The notes beneath the pieces are model-generated. The model made no database searches. It was not told where the DNA came from and was given only the letters and a program-made list of their open reading frames with translations. Both the position numbers and the translations under genes were made by a program. DNA of 64,000 nucleotides from contig NC_016478.1 in NCBI RefSeq assembly GCF_000226095.1, positions 2,036,001-2,100,000 of the forward strand, given 5' to 3'. Each line of letters starts with the position of its first letter. Within the stretch, counting starts at the first letter, position 1. This DNA comes from Thermothelomyces thermophilus ATCC 42464. Its lineage: Eukaryota > Ascomycota > Sordariomycetes > Sordariales > Chaetomiaceae. This document shows, one piece after another, positions 11,843 to 23,775 of the stretch.

Positions 11843-13273
11843 ATGAATGCGGCAAATGTCCCCGCGACCGTGAGGATATCCGGCCCACCAAACAGCAGTT
11901 TTCTGGTGGGCTACCCCGGCATCTCTGCGACCCTGGTACGTGTTGCCCTCCCCTTCTCGATCCTTGGGTATCACGGGAATTGGCGCCCACGGCTTCTCGG
12001 GCCAGGGAGTCTCTCGCAAGCGCGCCGTCGCAAGGTGTTGTTGTTTGGCGTTCGTCCCCGCGCTAACTGCAACGTTTGCAGCCCAGGATCGTAGGGAAAG
12101 TCGAAATTCGCCCCGGCGCGGGATTCTCGGCCCCGGTGAACATCTCCATGGTGCGCATTTGTCTTCAACGACGAGAGACGATACACCCAGCAGCCGAAAA
12201 TGTTGCGAGACGGCATCTCGGGACGCCGCGACGCGAAACGGTAGACCTGGTTGGAAAGGAGGTGCTTCTATTCCGCTGCATGTCAGGAAAGGAAGCCGAG
12301 AGTGTGATCGCGATGGATCTACCGTTTCAGATATTCATCCCCTTCGGGCGCAGCGGCGAGGAGACAAACCGCCGAATCCCGCCAGCGAGCCTTCAACTGC
12401 CAAGTCGAATCGCCGAGACATACTACGAGCTGGTCGTAACAGTCCAGCAGGGGTCCAGCATGCAGAATCGCTATTCCTTCCCCATCCCGCTCCAGCGATA
12501 CGACACACTTTCCACGTTCGGCATGTACAATCGGCCAGAGACGAGGGCGGCAACGGCAGACCATATCGTGACGCTGGGCATCTCGCTCCCCAAATGGAGT
12601 TACGGACCTCTGGACCCCATCACGGTTTATGTCAAGCTCTCGCCAAATCCGGACTATCTCAACAAGGCGAGAAGGGTTACGATACAAAAGCTGACACTCA
12701 CTATTGAAGAAGAGATCACGTTCAACCCCGAAGGGGACGAGCCAACCAAGAAGGTCAACAAGATCGCCAAACACACACAGCCCGTGGGTACCAAATTGCC
12801 AGAAAACGGATACATGACAAACCTAGGACTCGTACTCCCCGCCCGCGATCTAAGGGACCCTGATGGGATCATAAGACGGGGCAAGCCGGCGTTTCCCATG
12901 TACGAGGTGACGAGCTTTACGACAACATCCACATTGTACAAAATAGAATTCTTCCTGAGCATCAAGGTAAGGGGGGTGCCCCCCGCTCAACAAAGCTTCC
13001 AAGGTCGTCCCTCTGACGCTAGGGTTCCAGGCGCATATGACCTCTGCCAGGGATATCACACTACGCCAGCCGATCGTGGTATGCCCGATGGATCAGCAGG
13101 CATGCAAGGAGGAAATGGACGCCATCGAGCAAGCGGCAAAGGACGCGTCGCATGTCGACCCCAATAACCCCATTCTACCGGACCGGACGATCATCCTAGC
13201 CACAGAAAAAGAGGCGATACGGCATCTTGGGCTGTGCGAGGTGGGAGGCGTGAAGAAAATGCTGATTGAGTGA
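11843..13273 (+). CDS. Arrestin-fold protein
   Basis: 406 aa from three exons (11843-11935, 12082-12966, 13031-13273); all joins are phase 0. The first exon gives MNAANVPATVRISGPPNSSF, a typical first beta strand of a fungal arrestin-like protein. The body has the alternating beta pattern of arrestin N and C domains: a KVEIRPGAGFSAPVNISMV strand, the ETYYELVVTVQ strand, ISLPKWSYGPLDPITVYVKL, and YEVTSFTTTSTLYKIEFFLS. No PY motif of the alpha-arrestin ubiquitin adaptors was noticed, so its partner is unknown. The family generally acts in endocytosis and cargo sorting; a specific role here is not supported. The third intron boundary removes a short frame that would otherwise run on after 12966. 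Confidence 0.8.
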
Positions 13274-15678
13274 CAACCGCGAGCTGCCTCAACAGTAGTC
13301 GGATGCACGTGGGACCGCCGAGACACCAAATGTTGTCGACCCAATGGCTGGTGCGCAGCATAAGCCTCCGCGAGTACGACCATGTCGCGAAGCATTTCCC
13401 TTGACCAATGCTTGGACGGGACAGCGCCGGTAGACGGAACGTTGTTAAGCCTCGCCTGGTCTACCAAAACCGTATGGGTGCCATGAAAGGATAACGAGCT
13501 CGACGACGAACCGGCATGATGAACCCGTCAACAGCGTGTTCAGGGCACGGTCATGGACGACAAATGGTATGTGGCTCACGAACAGTTGGAGGCGTGCTGA
13601 GGAGGCACAAGCAATCCACACACGACGGCGAAAGAGCTCGGTTGATGGTGGAGCGAACGAAGAAAGAACTTTCCAAGTGAGAGGAGAAGTTCTGAACGAC
13701 GAACTGGGCGATTGAGGCGGGAAGGGGAAGATGAAGGTGCTCTATGTGATGGGTGCTCCGGACTGGCGACGCTGGAGGCTCGAGTCATCTGAATTTGACC
13801 GGGCGTTTAGTGGATAGGGAGTCGGGCGTTTCCTCGGGGTTTGGATAGGGCTGGGACCCCGGGAATAGGGGTGACGATGTTAGAAAGGAGCGGTGGCGGT
13901 CGTGTTTAAATTCGTTGAAGTGACACCGAGTCAAATTCCAAAACTAAGCGCAAGACGTGCGGGAGCGCTCTGTCATTACCTCAACTGCGTGCGTGTCCTC
14001 TTCGCATTGTGATAAGCACATGAAGGGTATGTCGAGATACGCGCATTTGGATTATATATACCCCTATCAAGCCTCTTCGTATTACACAGTACAGTACTCT
14101 CCGGGCGGGGCCGGAGCGCGTTATGAGCACAGATAGTGCCGGTTTAGGGGTTCTCTCCCCGGTGTGCAACCACAGAACAAGCTTCACTGATTTGTTCTTC
14201 CAAGGCCTGCCAAGAGTTTGCGAGCTCCTCCTCCTGCACAGCCTGCTCCCCCCCCCAGCCCCGTACTATACACATGCCCCAAGATTTGCTGATATGCCTC
14301 TCCTTGACATCGTGTTATCCATCCACATGTCCCATGTCCACTTTCTCGTTCCTCTGCCATGATGTTCGCCAGTCAAGTGGCGCAACGGCTCAAATCTGGT
14401 CGGTAGGGACGTCATATGCCGTGGCCTGACAGTGACGTCGATAACGCACGAGGCGTCACCTCTTCCCGAGTCTTCGTTGTCGCGGGTGCTCCTTTCTCCC
14501 CATATCGTCTGCACGACATCTTCTACACGACATCCTCTACACGTCATCTCTGGAGATCAGCAAAGCCTGTCAGGCTCTTGCCCATAGAGGGGATTCAGAT
14601 CGAGGCCACCGAGGTTGCCATATCACAAGAACTCCTTCCCAGCCTTTCTTGGAATACTGATCCCCCGTCCTTAGATAGGTAGTGTTTCCCGCAGCCCGAC
14701 GGCTTTCCAAAGTTGCCAAACCGGCATATCGGATGATGATATGCGCGCGGGATTCAAGTCCAAGAACCCATAGTGATTTGGTGTGAGTGATGAATATCTG
14801 GACTAGATGACGGACGCGATACCCTCCCCATCTTGATGTTACTCTTCTTTCATAAGTAGCTATTAACTCTCGACTGCTCTATACCCATCGACAAGTGCCT
14901 TGATTGCATTGGCACGACACAGAAGATAATACGGCAAACAAGGCAGTAATAGAGGGTCTTGGACTAGCGGTGCGCTCTCTTTACTGCACTGGCATTCACA
15001 TTCTCAAACTTCATCAACTATCCTGTGGTTTTCTAACAGAGCTCGAATCGGAAATGCTAGAAAAGATATGATATCGAACCCGTAGAGAACGGAGAAGAGA
15101 ACGGTGAGCGACCGGCAGGATATTGATTCCCTATTGCCCCTTGAACCAAATCGCACAGCCACGAGGTTTAGTTGTGGTTTTGTGTTGGAAATGTTACGGA
15201 GCAAGCCCTTCAATAATTAACAGCTCTTGTTCTTCTGAACCTGCGAACTTATCAACCCCAACCCTCTGCTGTCTCCATAGCACTGACCACAGCAACTCGG
15301 CATTCTGATTTGGAGCTGATTCTGAGGCCCAGTGCTTCAGCTTTGCCAAACTCCTTGCCTTGTAATAAGCCATTAATTGCTTGGATTAGCTTCCACGGGT
15401 CTTTTCCGCGGCACAGATAATAGCCGGATATCTTCTCGAAGCCTTGTCTATGTAGATTTGGTTTTTTGGTGACAGGGATTTCACCCCGCGCAACCGAGAA
15501 GACGGAACGCGAACCTCGCAAGCACTTCCCGCAAATCCCGACAAGCAAGCCTCGAACAGTTCACCCAAAGAGAAAATTGAAAGACAAAGAAAAGAAAGCA
15601 AAGGAACCAAAAAAAAATTAGAAAAATAGAAAAATAACTGCCAGAAGCCACAATTGCCAAGGTCTCCCCTCACACAAA
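13274..15678. other. Intergenic region
   Basis: 2.4 kb without a supportable gene. Three imperfect 14-bp units of the type CTACACGACATCCT lie at about 14509-14550. The last 150 bp before the SEN54 start are A-rich, as expected for a fungal 5' leader. Confidence 0.45.
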
Positions 15679-17286
15679 ATGCCCCTCGACGATGACGACA
15701 ATCCGGCCCTCGCACCGGCCGCGTCCGCTCCGTCCTCCTCGTTCCCCTCTTCCCGCCCCGCCGACGACCCGGCGGCCGCGGCCGTCGCGGCCACGGACGA
15801 CCTGACGGCCGAGGACCTGATCGAGGACGAGGGCGCGGCGTCGCAGGACTTCCGCGCGTTCGCGACCTCGCTCCAGCAGCAGAAGCACCACCAGTACCGC
15901 AAGACGACGGGCGTGTCCGCCCAGACGATCCGCAAGGGCGAGAAGGACTTCGAGTCGCACGGGACCCGCGCCCAGGCCGACGCGCTCGAGCAGAGCCGCG
16001 CCGCCATGCACGACGTGCTGAGCTACACGCGCGTCCACCCGGCCGGCAAGAACATGGTCAGGGGTTGGTACTTCCCCGGGTGGTGGGAGGGGTACCGGGA
16101 GGAGGAGCAGGTGGACGTTTCCGAAGGCGCCGTCGCAGCTCGGGGGGACGGGGAAGGAAAGGAGAAGAAGCCGTTTGGGTTTGTGCGGGACAGGGTGGTC
16201 GTGCTCGAAGGGTCGTCCGTCGCTACCCAGTCGCTGGGGAGGGCGGTGACCGGGCAGGCGAAGGACAGGCCGGCCAGGGGGAAGGATTGGTTGCTGCCGG
16301 AGGAGGCTCTGTACCTGGTGGAGAGGGGTTCACTTGACCTGTGGTGGCCGCTGAAGGGGTTGGAAGAGATCTTCCCGCCTGATGGCGCGGCGCCTGTCGA
16401 GAAGGAAGGGCGGGAGACAGGGGAGGTGGACGAGTACGACAAGGGTTTCCCGTTGAGTCTCCAGGCGGCTTACGCGCTCCTCATCGGCGATGACGGCGAG
16501 CGAGGCAAGATCAGCCTGCAGAAGTTCCAGGTCTACTCCAACCTCAAACGATGCGGTTACAACGTCCTCCGGGCACCTCCCACCACCACAACCAATCACG
16601 CAGTCGCGCCGACAACAACAACAGCAACGACACAAACAATAACCACCACCATCTGGCAATGGTTCTCCTCCCTCCTCAGCGCCGCCCATCAGCACCCCCC
16701 TCCTTACGGCCCGCTGGTGCGACCCGGCCTCTACCGCTCATACGCATCCATCTACCGCCAGATGGCCCTCCTCCCGCGGCACGACCCCTCCGCGGCGGCG
16801 ACGACGACCACCACGCCGGCCCCCCCTCCGCGCGAACCGTTCGCCATCCACTACCACATCTGGAAGGCCGCTCAGAAATGGACCAAGCTGCGCCATCCCC
16901 CGCCCGACTTCTACCTGGCCGTCGCCGACGCGCAGGACTCGTCCGTCCCGACCCTGGCCGAGATCTCGGCCCTGCTCGGCGCGACGCCGCCCGCGCCGGG
17001 GAAGCCGGAATGGACCGGCCCAGGGAGGCTGTACGCGCGCCTGAAGCACGGCCATCGGAACGTGCTGATCGCCGTCGTGGACCACGGGGTAATCAATTAC
17101 ATGCGGTTCGCGGAGGGCCGATTCGGCGGGGAGGAGCTCTACGACCGGTTCGATGCCCGCGTCGCCGGTGGTGGGGTTGGGGGCAAGAAGGGCGGGGGGA
17201 GGAATAACGGACGGGGTGGGAAGAGCGGGCGAGGGGGTGGTGGAGGAGGAGGTGGAGGAGGAAGAGGACGGGGAAGGGGGAGGTAA
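15679..17286 (+). CDS. sen54: tRNA-splicing endonuclease subunit SEN54
   Basis: Intronless, 535 aa. Structural subunit of the SEN2-SEN15-SEN34-SEN54 endonuclease that cuts introns from precursor tRNA. Residues about 55-145 form the N-terminal SEN54 domain, with QYRKTTGVSAQTIRKGEKDF and a VRGWYFPGWW block. The second conserved part is LLPEEALYLVERGSLDLWWP and the PLSLQAAYALLIGDDGERGK to LKRCGYNVLRAP segment, which is the SEN54 hallmark. The N-terminus is Ala/Asp rich and disordered. The C-terminus ends in a Gly/Arg run (GRGR type) not needed for the enzyme fold and possibly RNA-binding. A pure T run (about 17) follows the stop. Other RNA-processing genes nearby are CWC27, the PPIL3-like gene and the RNase P/MRP-like subunit. 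Confidence 0.92.
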   Translation: MPLDDDDNPALAPAASAPSSSFPSSRPADDPAAAAVAATDDLTAEDLIEDEGAASQDFRAFATSLQQQKHHQYRKTTGVSAQTIRKGEKDFESHGTRAQADALEQSRAAMHDVLSYTRVHPAGKNMVRGWYFPGWWEGYREEEQVDVSEGAVAARGDGEGKEKKPFGFVRDRVVVLEGSSVATQSLGRAVTGQAKDRPARGKDWLLPEEALYLVERGSLDLWWPLKGLEEIFPPDGAAPVEKEGRETGEVDEYDKGFPLSLQAAYALLIGDDGERGKISLQKFQVYSNLKRCGYNVLRAPPTTTTNHAVAPTTTTATTQTITTTIWQWFSSLLSAAHQHPPPYGPLVRPGLYRSYASIYRQMALLPRHDPSAAATTTTTPAPPPREPFAIHYHIWKAAQKWTKLRHPPPDFYLAVADAQDSSVPTLAEISALLGATPPAPGKPEWTGPGRLYARLKHGHRNVLIAVVDHGVINYMRFAEGRFGGEELYDRFDARVAGGGVGGKKGGGRNNGRGGKSGRGGGGGGGGGGRGRGRGR

Positions 17287-19932
17287 GGGCTTTTTTTTTT
17301 TTTTTTTGCCAAGGTTAGGAATTGAGTTTGCAAGATATTGGGAATACGTGATCTGTTGGGCGGATGGGAGAAGATTAGTCTTTGGTTGGATTGGGCTGGA
17401 TCTGATAACCCCCCCCCCCCTTTTTGTTGGTTTGAGAAGTGGCAAGGCAATGAAACGAAATCAATCGGCCCGGGCAGAGGATGCCAATTCTGTGGCACGC
17501 ATGACGGCCAACCCTGTATCTCACTTCTTTCTTTCTGCACCGTTGTTACAACACGCATCATGGTTCGAGCCGTTCAAGCTATATCATACCGTGTGGCCAA
17601 GTCAGCTCGGTTGTAATGCTTCCATTGCACGCGATGCTCGTACTAATCTAGTTAGCATCAGAACCTGGCAAGAGCACCTTTTTGCCATATGTGTGTGACA
17701 CGTGCATCCAACTTTTGGCTGAAGACGCCATCTGCGCGGTGGCTGACGGCATCGGAGGGGCGCTATAAATGGTCTGACGGAAGACAATTCCGACCCCTTC
17801 TTGCCACTTATTGGTGCGTGGTTGTCCATAACCCAACTGTGTGAGTCGTGACTGAGGATTGTCAGATCGCGCGGGCCGTCGTATTCGATGATTGTGAGAA
17901 CGGCATGACGAGAAGGGTTGCCAGGTAGTGTGTATTGTAAGAGCGCTGTTTCCTAGGTTTCTTCGACCACAGAGATTACCCCCCGTTAGTGCGGACTTAG
18001 GTTACTTTTTTTGTACGGCACACCATCTAGCCAATGTGGCCATTATTTGAGGTTTCCTTGGTGAGTTCAAAATAGGATGTGTCCAGGACAGGATTGCGCT
18101 TCTAGGAGTTGCAAGACACATGCAACTCAACGGCGGTTTCTCTGGCAATTACACTACCGTCTAACTCTTCGTCGTCGAGAGTTCGCGATTTAGGCTGGGC
18201 TTGAGTCGTAAACGATCTGTCCAATGGGGTTCCTTTGTATGGAGCATCTCGACACAAGAGACTCGAGTAATAATTCTCGCAATATATTTTGATCAGCAGC
18301 CATACTTGTATGTACAGTACAACGAACCGAGGCTTACATTCGTCCTCGAATGGAAGGAAATATTGTGCGCTTGCGTCTTGTGCTTTGACAACATTTCGCC
18401 CCTCGGCCATATCGCTTCCAAATGCAGGCTATCTATGTTTGACTGTTTTCGTTCTCGTGCCCATCGTAAGCTGCGCTTGCAATTCTGCATCATCGTGATG
18501 CAACAGACAACATGTCTCAGACCGCTTGAGTTTTGGCCGATCTCCTCTCTTTGCATGAATGCTCGATCTGGAAGACAAGGTAGCGAAGCTACGGCAGGAA
18601 ATTGATAATCCTGCACGCACTTCGTACTGTGTAGAAGAGACGGAGGCCAACTCGCAAGAACCAACAAAGAGCAACTATTGCAACACAGTGCCTGCTGTCT
18701 GAAGCGGCATCGCGTTCGGCGGTGCCTGAGGTCCATGGAAGTTCTCTCCTTGCGTAGATCTGCCCTGAGCTAGGTTGTTTGCTTAATTCCCTGTTATTAA
18801 CTGTGCTCTGCGTCTTTCGAGTCCCAATGGGAAACTGGACGGAGACTTGGCATTTTTTTTTGGCAGAGCTTTCCAGGTTCCCGACTTCCCCTCGCTTATT
18901 AGCCCCGATCCAGTCAGGCCAGTTTCCAAAGGGGTTGTTCTTCACTGGCGCAATTTTGGCTGAACACACTGAATCATCCCGTCATCCTCCGGTACCTATC
19001 ACTCGTACCATCAAGTTCCAGTCTTACCCCCCCGGCCAAGACTCTGGCAAATGACCTACCTTGTCTCCCTTTGGTTTCAATTGATCCTATCTAACCCACT
19101 TGCGCCAGTTCACCCCCTTCCTTTCCACCGCACTTTTTGCTTTCCTTTTCCTCTTGCAACTCAGGCTGGTCGCTCCCTCGGTCGGTTTTACGACAACTTA
19201 CACTTACCTTCTGTCCATCTTTTATCGTCGGCCGATAATAGCCCGCCTTTCAGGCCGGCATACAACCTTATCAGTTTCCCTTTTCCTACACAACCCCACT
19301 GGACCCGTGTTTTGGCGCATTCCGGATTGGGATATTGAGGACGCCTGCACCATCGAACGCGCGCGACTCGGTGCGACGAATCTCCCGGCATCGAGCCACA
19401 TCACGTTACTACTCGGTGCTTTCGCCAGAACCTGGCACTCTTTGCCACCGGACTCGTGTAGTCAGGCGGTCTGCTGCTTTGACATTGCTTTGCAAGACAG
19501 CAAGACGCCAAGACTTTTTAAGAACTACCAAAGGTACTTCCGTTCGTTCATTCGACCAACTCCCAGTCGTTGCCACGTTGGGCTCTAGACTGGCTCAAGG
19601 TAAGCGCGTTCTACTCTTTCTACAGTCCCTCGGTATTGCCGGTATCCGTTGTTTTCTTTTTCGTCTTTTACCAGCTGAAACCAACTCACCGCATACATTT
19701 TTTGTATGAAAGAGTCGAGACCTGGTTCTCTGCATCTTATCATCCATCTCCTGCCGTTTACCAGCAACTGCATACTTGTGCTCTCGGCTCGGAGCGCTCC
19801 ACACCTTGGCTAGCTTGAAACTTGCATGTCCATTGATGATAGCGGGCGTCTCTTCTCAACGTCTCAGCTCACCGTTGCTTCTCAGCACTAACAGGTTTCA
19901 GGCCTCAAATAGGGGTTTGAGGCCTCTGTCTG
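17287..19932. other. Long intergenic and leader region
   Basis: 2.6 kb without a recognisable protein gene. It begins with a T run at 17291 and a C run near 17409. About 18000-18800 is AT-richer, and 18900-19930 is strongly pyrimidine-rich with CTTTCC-type runs, as in long 5' leaders of fungal regulators. Several short ATG frames lie in the last kilobase and could be upstream ORFs of the gene at 19933. Confidence 0.45.
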
Positions 19933-22900
19933 ATGACAACTACCATAACAAGCGAAATGGGCTCTGTTCCCGAGGCTACCATGACGGGTAGCGACTCGCC
20001 TTCTGTCGCCTTATCACCCGCTCCCGTCGAAACGAAGGTCGAGCAACCAGACGAGTGAGTGCATGCTTCTTTCCTGTCGCCGGACATACTCTCGGTATTC
20101 AACTTCCAAGGCCAAGCTGCTTGCTTTTTTTCTCCCTTTTATTTTTTATTTTTTATTTTTATTATAACACAAGCTCAAGTCCCCTGGATGGTCCGGGAGG
20201 ATGGGTACTGTTTGGCCGCCGTGAGCCGCTCGTTACTTCCAACATCCCACTTGGCCGCTGTTTCGTCACGTCTTCTAGCTCGACGAGGGCTAACGCAGAT
20301 TGCCCCGTTCAGGTCTGGGCTATCACAACCACCATCTCCGAGGCAAGTTTTTCCCTTTCTTTCTGTTCTGCCATCTTCTGATCGGTTCCCACTCTCCGGC
20401 GCCATTGAGAACTCGATCCGCAATTTCTTGAAGTGAGCTCCTGGTCACTTCCGTCCTTCTCCTTTCTTTAAAGGACTTGCGGATCTTTTGCGGATCCCTG
20501 GTTCTGCCATAAAACCTCCGCAGTCAACGCATTCCCATCATTCGCCAATGCTCAGCAAAACTTCGTCTCTCGATCACCATCTACTTTGAACCTGCAGGCT
20601 AACCTGCGCGACATTAATTCAGTCAGGTGGAGATGGCCAGGTCTCCTAGATCTCCTGTAACACAGACTCCTGTCCAAAAAGAGCCTAGCGAAAGGCGAGT
20701 GATTCCCGTTCCCTTAGACAACATCTCATTCACTTTATGCTCTCCCACATGCCAGGTGCTTCACGCTTCTCTCCTGTCTCCTTGGAGCGGATGCCGTCGT
20801 TCACTGGCCTTTTAAGCCCACAAACCGCGAAAGCGGTCACTCAGCGCACTACGACACCGCGTATCACTCGCGAGTGCTACCTTACCCGTGTATTGCCAGC
20901 CATTCAGGGGCAGGTGCTAACCGCTTGTGATTTCAGCCACTCTTCTCCAGAACCGAAGGTTGATACGGATTCCCGTCGGGATTCCGATAAACCAGCAACC
21001 GCTGCTTCGCCTCCTCAGAGGTACGCTTATTTATAGCCTTGCTCGACTCTACATACGTTTCTGTGCTGGATCACCTGACCCGTGTTATACAGCGCAGATG
21101 GCCGCGGCACAGATATCGAGAAAGTTCGCGACTCAGACAATCGCCAGAACAGCAAGCCAGAGAAACCTGCAGACATCAAAAGTCACAATAACGTGAACAA
21201 GAGCGACGACAACAATGAGGAACTTACACCGCCACCCGACTCTCCCATGGAAGAGACCATGAGCCAAGCCTCAAGTGTCTTACCCAGTGCAGCGCAAGAC
21301 GAGATCGTTGTTGGCACCAATGCTCACAAAAGGTCCTCCCCCGCGCAGCCTCCAGAACCGGAAGACGTTGTAATGGGCGACACAGACGAGAAACCGTCTA
21401 TCATTAACCCATCAAAACGTAAGCGGGTTTCCGGGGTCTATGCTGAATCTGTCGGCGAAAAGGATTCCAGCCCAGCACCAACTGAAGACCTTGAATCCCG
21501 CCGTTCGAACCGCCCTACCAAAGCACAAAATGTGGGCGGTGTCAAGGGTGTACTGCTCGGCTACTGGCGCGATTCACCCGCTGAAAGGGAGGAGGATAAG
21601 CATGCCGTCGTTGGGTTCATCGACGTCAGGGACCGCCTTCGTACTCGCATCCAACCGACTACCCGGTCCGGCCAGCCGATGGATCCAAGGTATCCAATAC
21701 CACCCGGCCCAGGAGGTAGTTGGGTTACTTTCGACAAGGTAGCCTTCGACCCCCATCTTGTTGGCCACAACCACCATGTAATCAAGGAGTACGTCAAAAT
21801 TCGCACTGAGGACAACCGCAAAGATGAGACGCCCGAGGAGAGGGCGAGGTTAGATGTGGAGGCTGTTGAATTGGCTGCCGAACGTGTGAGGACCAATCCG
21901 CCCCCCGATGCTGCCGTTGCGCCTCTGGTTGCCTACGGCCCTCAGATTCCCGCCAATGCCGTTGTCCCGAACCGACCCGAAAATAAGAAGCGCCGCCTGG
22001 CGGGCTCTTTTGGGGTCCCGTTCGATTCGCCAAAATCAACCCAGAATCCTCTCGATGACATCCCGGGTACAAGGCCGACGAGAGTCCCTATCGGAGTCTG
22101 GAAGCTTTCCAGCGAAAAGGAGCTCAAAGACAAGCATGCCGTCTTTGGTGTTCTTGGCGGCAACGACATGTTCAGGGTGAAACTAACCCGCGAGACTCGG
22201 GACGGTCGCACGGTCATCGGTAACTTTCCCAATGGCGCTGGCGCACTCTGGATTCATTGGGACGAGGTCGAGTTCGACCCGCATCTCAAGGGGCTCAGCA
22301 GAAACGAGGTGAAGGAGTACTGCCGAATCCGCCAGCGCCAACTCGACCTCGGCGAGGCCCCAGAGGATGTCGCGGCAAACGAGACCAAGGCCGTTCTTGA
22401 AGCTCAGCAACGCGTCGCGCAGAGCCTCGCTATGGGCACCCCGACCCGAAGAGAAGACAGCGATCTTCTTCCGATTGCGATGAAAGGATCCGCGGCAACC
22501 AACGGAAATGGTTCCAACCCTGGCTGCCCCACCTCTTCCTTTACCCCCTCCAGGCCCAACGAGGAAGTCCGCCAGTCACGGCGCCTTGAGAACGGCCCCC
22601 GCGCGGCGGCGACGGCGGCGGGTCGCCACCCTCTCCCGGATCTCGAGTACCGTGCGGCCAATCGCACACCTCCGGGACCGAGCTCCGCTGCTCTTGAGCG
22701 CACTAACATGCTGGCGCGCCGTGAAATCGCCCGCCTCGAGGCCGCCCAAGCCCGCGCCGACCTTCGCGCCGCCAACCGCGAGACCTCCATCGCACCCGCT
22801 GCCGCGGGGCTGGGCTCCAATTCCAACAATTCCACCGCCAGTAGCAACGGTATTAGCAACATACCCGACCACTTCCAGGACAATGTCTCGCGGTTGAACA

Positions 22901-23094
22901 AGGTGTGGGAGGCGCAGGAGGCCAACCGGCTGCGCGTCGGGAGCGAAGACGCCAAGATCTACATGGGTGTCAAGTACCAGCGAAAACAAAGCGGGCCGTT
23001 CCAAGGCAAGCTGGTCAGCCAGGGCATGATCATCACCATTGACGGCGAGGATTATGTTGAGTACCGCGTCCTGACGAAACCAACGTTCTTCTAG
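19933..23094 (+). CDS. Uncharacterised protein with two copies of an unnamed domain
   Basis: 759 aa from four exons (19933-20054, 20623-20694, 20937-21020, 21093-23094). Intron 1 is long (568 nt). Intron 2 has a GC donor (GCGAGT at 20695); only this GC-AG join keeps the frame on both sides. The N-terminal 230 residues are Ser/Pro/Asp-rich and disordered, with a KRKR stretch that could be a nuclear signal. Two related blocks lie at residues about 242-332 and 418-508: both contain DKHAV, then an Arg/Lys strand, then W(V/I)xxDxVxFDPHLxG and a (V/I)KEYxxIR end. A Gly/Ala/Arg-rich helical segment follows, then a conserved-looking end with GVKYQRKQSGPFQGK and DGEDYVEYRVLTKPTFF. I do not recognise the family. 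Nuclear location is inference from composition. Confidence 0.8.
20695..20936 (+). other. GC-AG intron
   Basis: The donor is AAAG|GCGAGT and the acceptor TTTCAG. Exon 2 leaves two bases (AG) and exon 3 supplies C, giving Ser. The next GT, four bases on, would break the frame into the next exon. The flanking consensus is otherwise strong, as is usual for GC donors. Confidence 0.75.
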
Positions 23095-23739
23095 CCTCCC
23101 AGACAAGCACCTCGAGTGCGGCCGACTTTCCGGTTCGTATCGGCCGGGTTGCCCACCCCGGGGTTACTCTTCCGGTTCCGGGTTGTTTTATCTCTCTCGC
23201 TTTGCTGTTTTTCTTTCTTGGCTATGGGCGGTGGTTAGTTACGTGATGGGCGATACCCAGTTTCTTTTCTTTTTGCTTCTCTTTCCGCTTTCTAGTAGGA
23301 CGCCGTTTCTCTTGGTTCCCTTTACCTCTTGACCATCTTGTTATGAGGCCGGCATTGCGCTCCATTGTCGCAGCATACGGATTCGTGAGGAAAAGGGTCT
23401 AGAGGGGTCCGGACACGGAGAGGTTTCAGCTCGGGCCTTCTCTGTAGCTTGCCTTTTCTGCCCCTTGACGCCTGATAAGCGGAAGATTTAACTGGCGGGG
23501 AGTGGTCGACGATACGATAAGGCTGCTGTACCTCTGACGTTCTGGGCTGGGTTTGAAATTGGGGTGGGAGTGAGTGGTGGGTGAGTGTGGGGATGGGATT
23601 CTTGAGAGAATGCTCTTTGTTTGCTTATATTCGAGCAGGCTTATCGTTCGCTTTTTTCACTGGCAATTAGTGGCAAGCGGATATCCGGTGCTTTGCTCTG
23701 CCATCCCCTGCTCTTCCCTCTTCCTCCGTCACTTGTTTG

Positions 23740-23775
<36 letters not shown>

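Noticed and set aside
13274-15678. Possible decayed transposon
   Set aside because: No terminal repeats, no transposase or reverse-transcriptase remnants, and no clear two-fold repeat were seen; lower GC alone is not enough.
17560-17585. tRNA B-box-like GGTTCGAGCCG
   Set aside because: No A box at the right distance and no cloverleaf can be drawn from the flanks.
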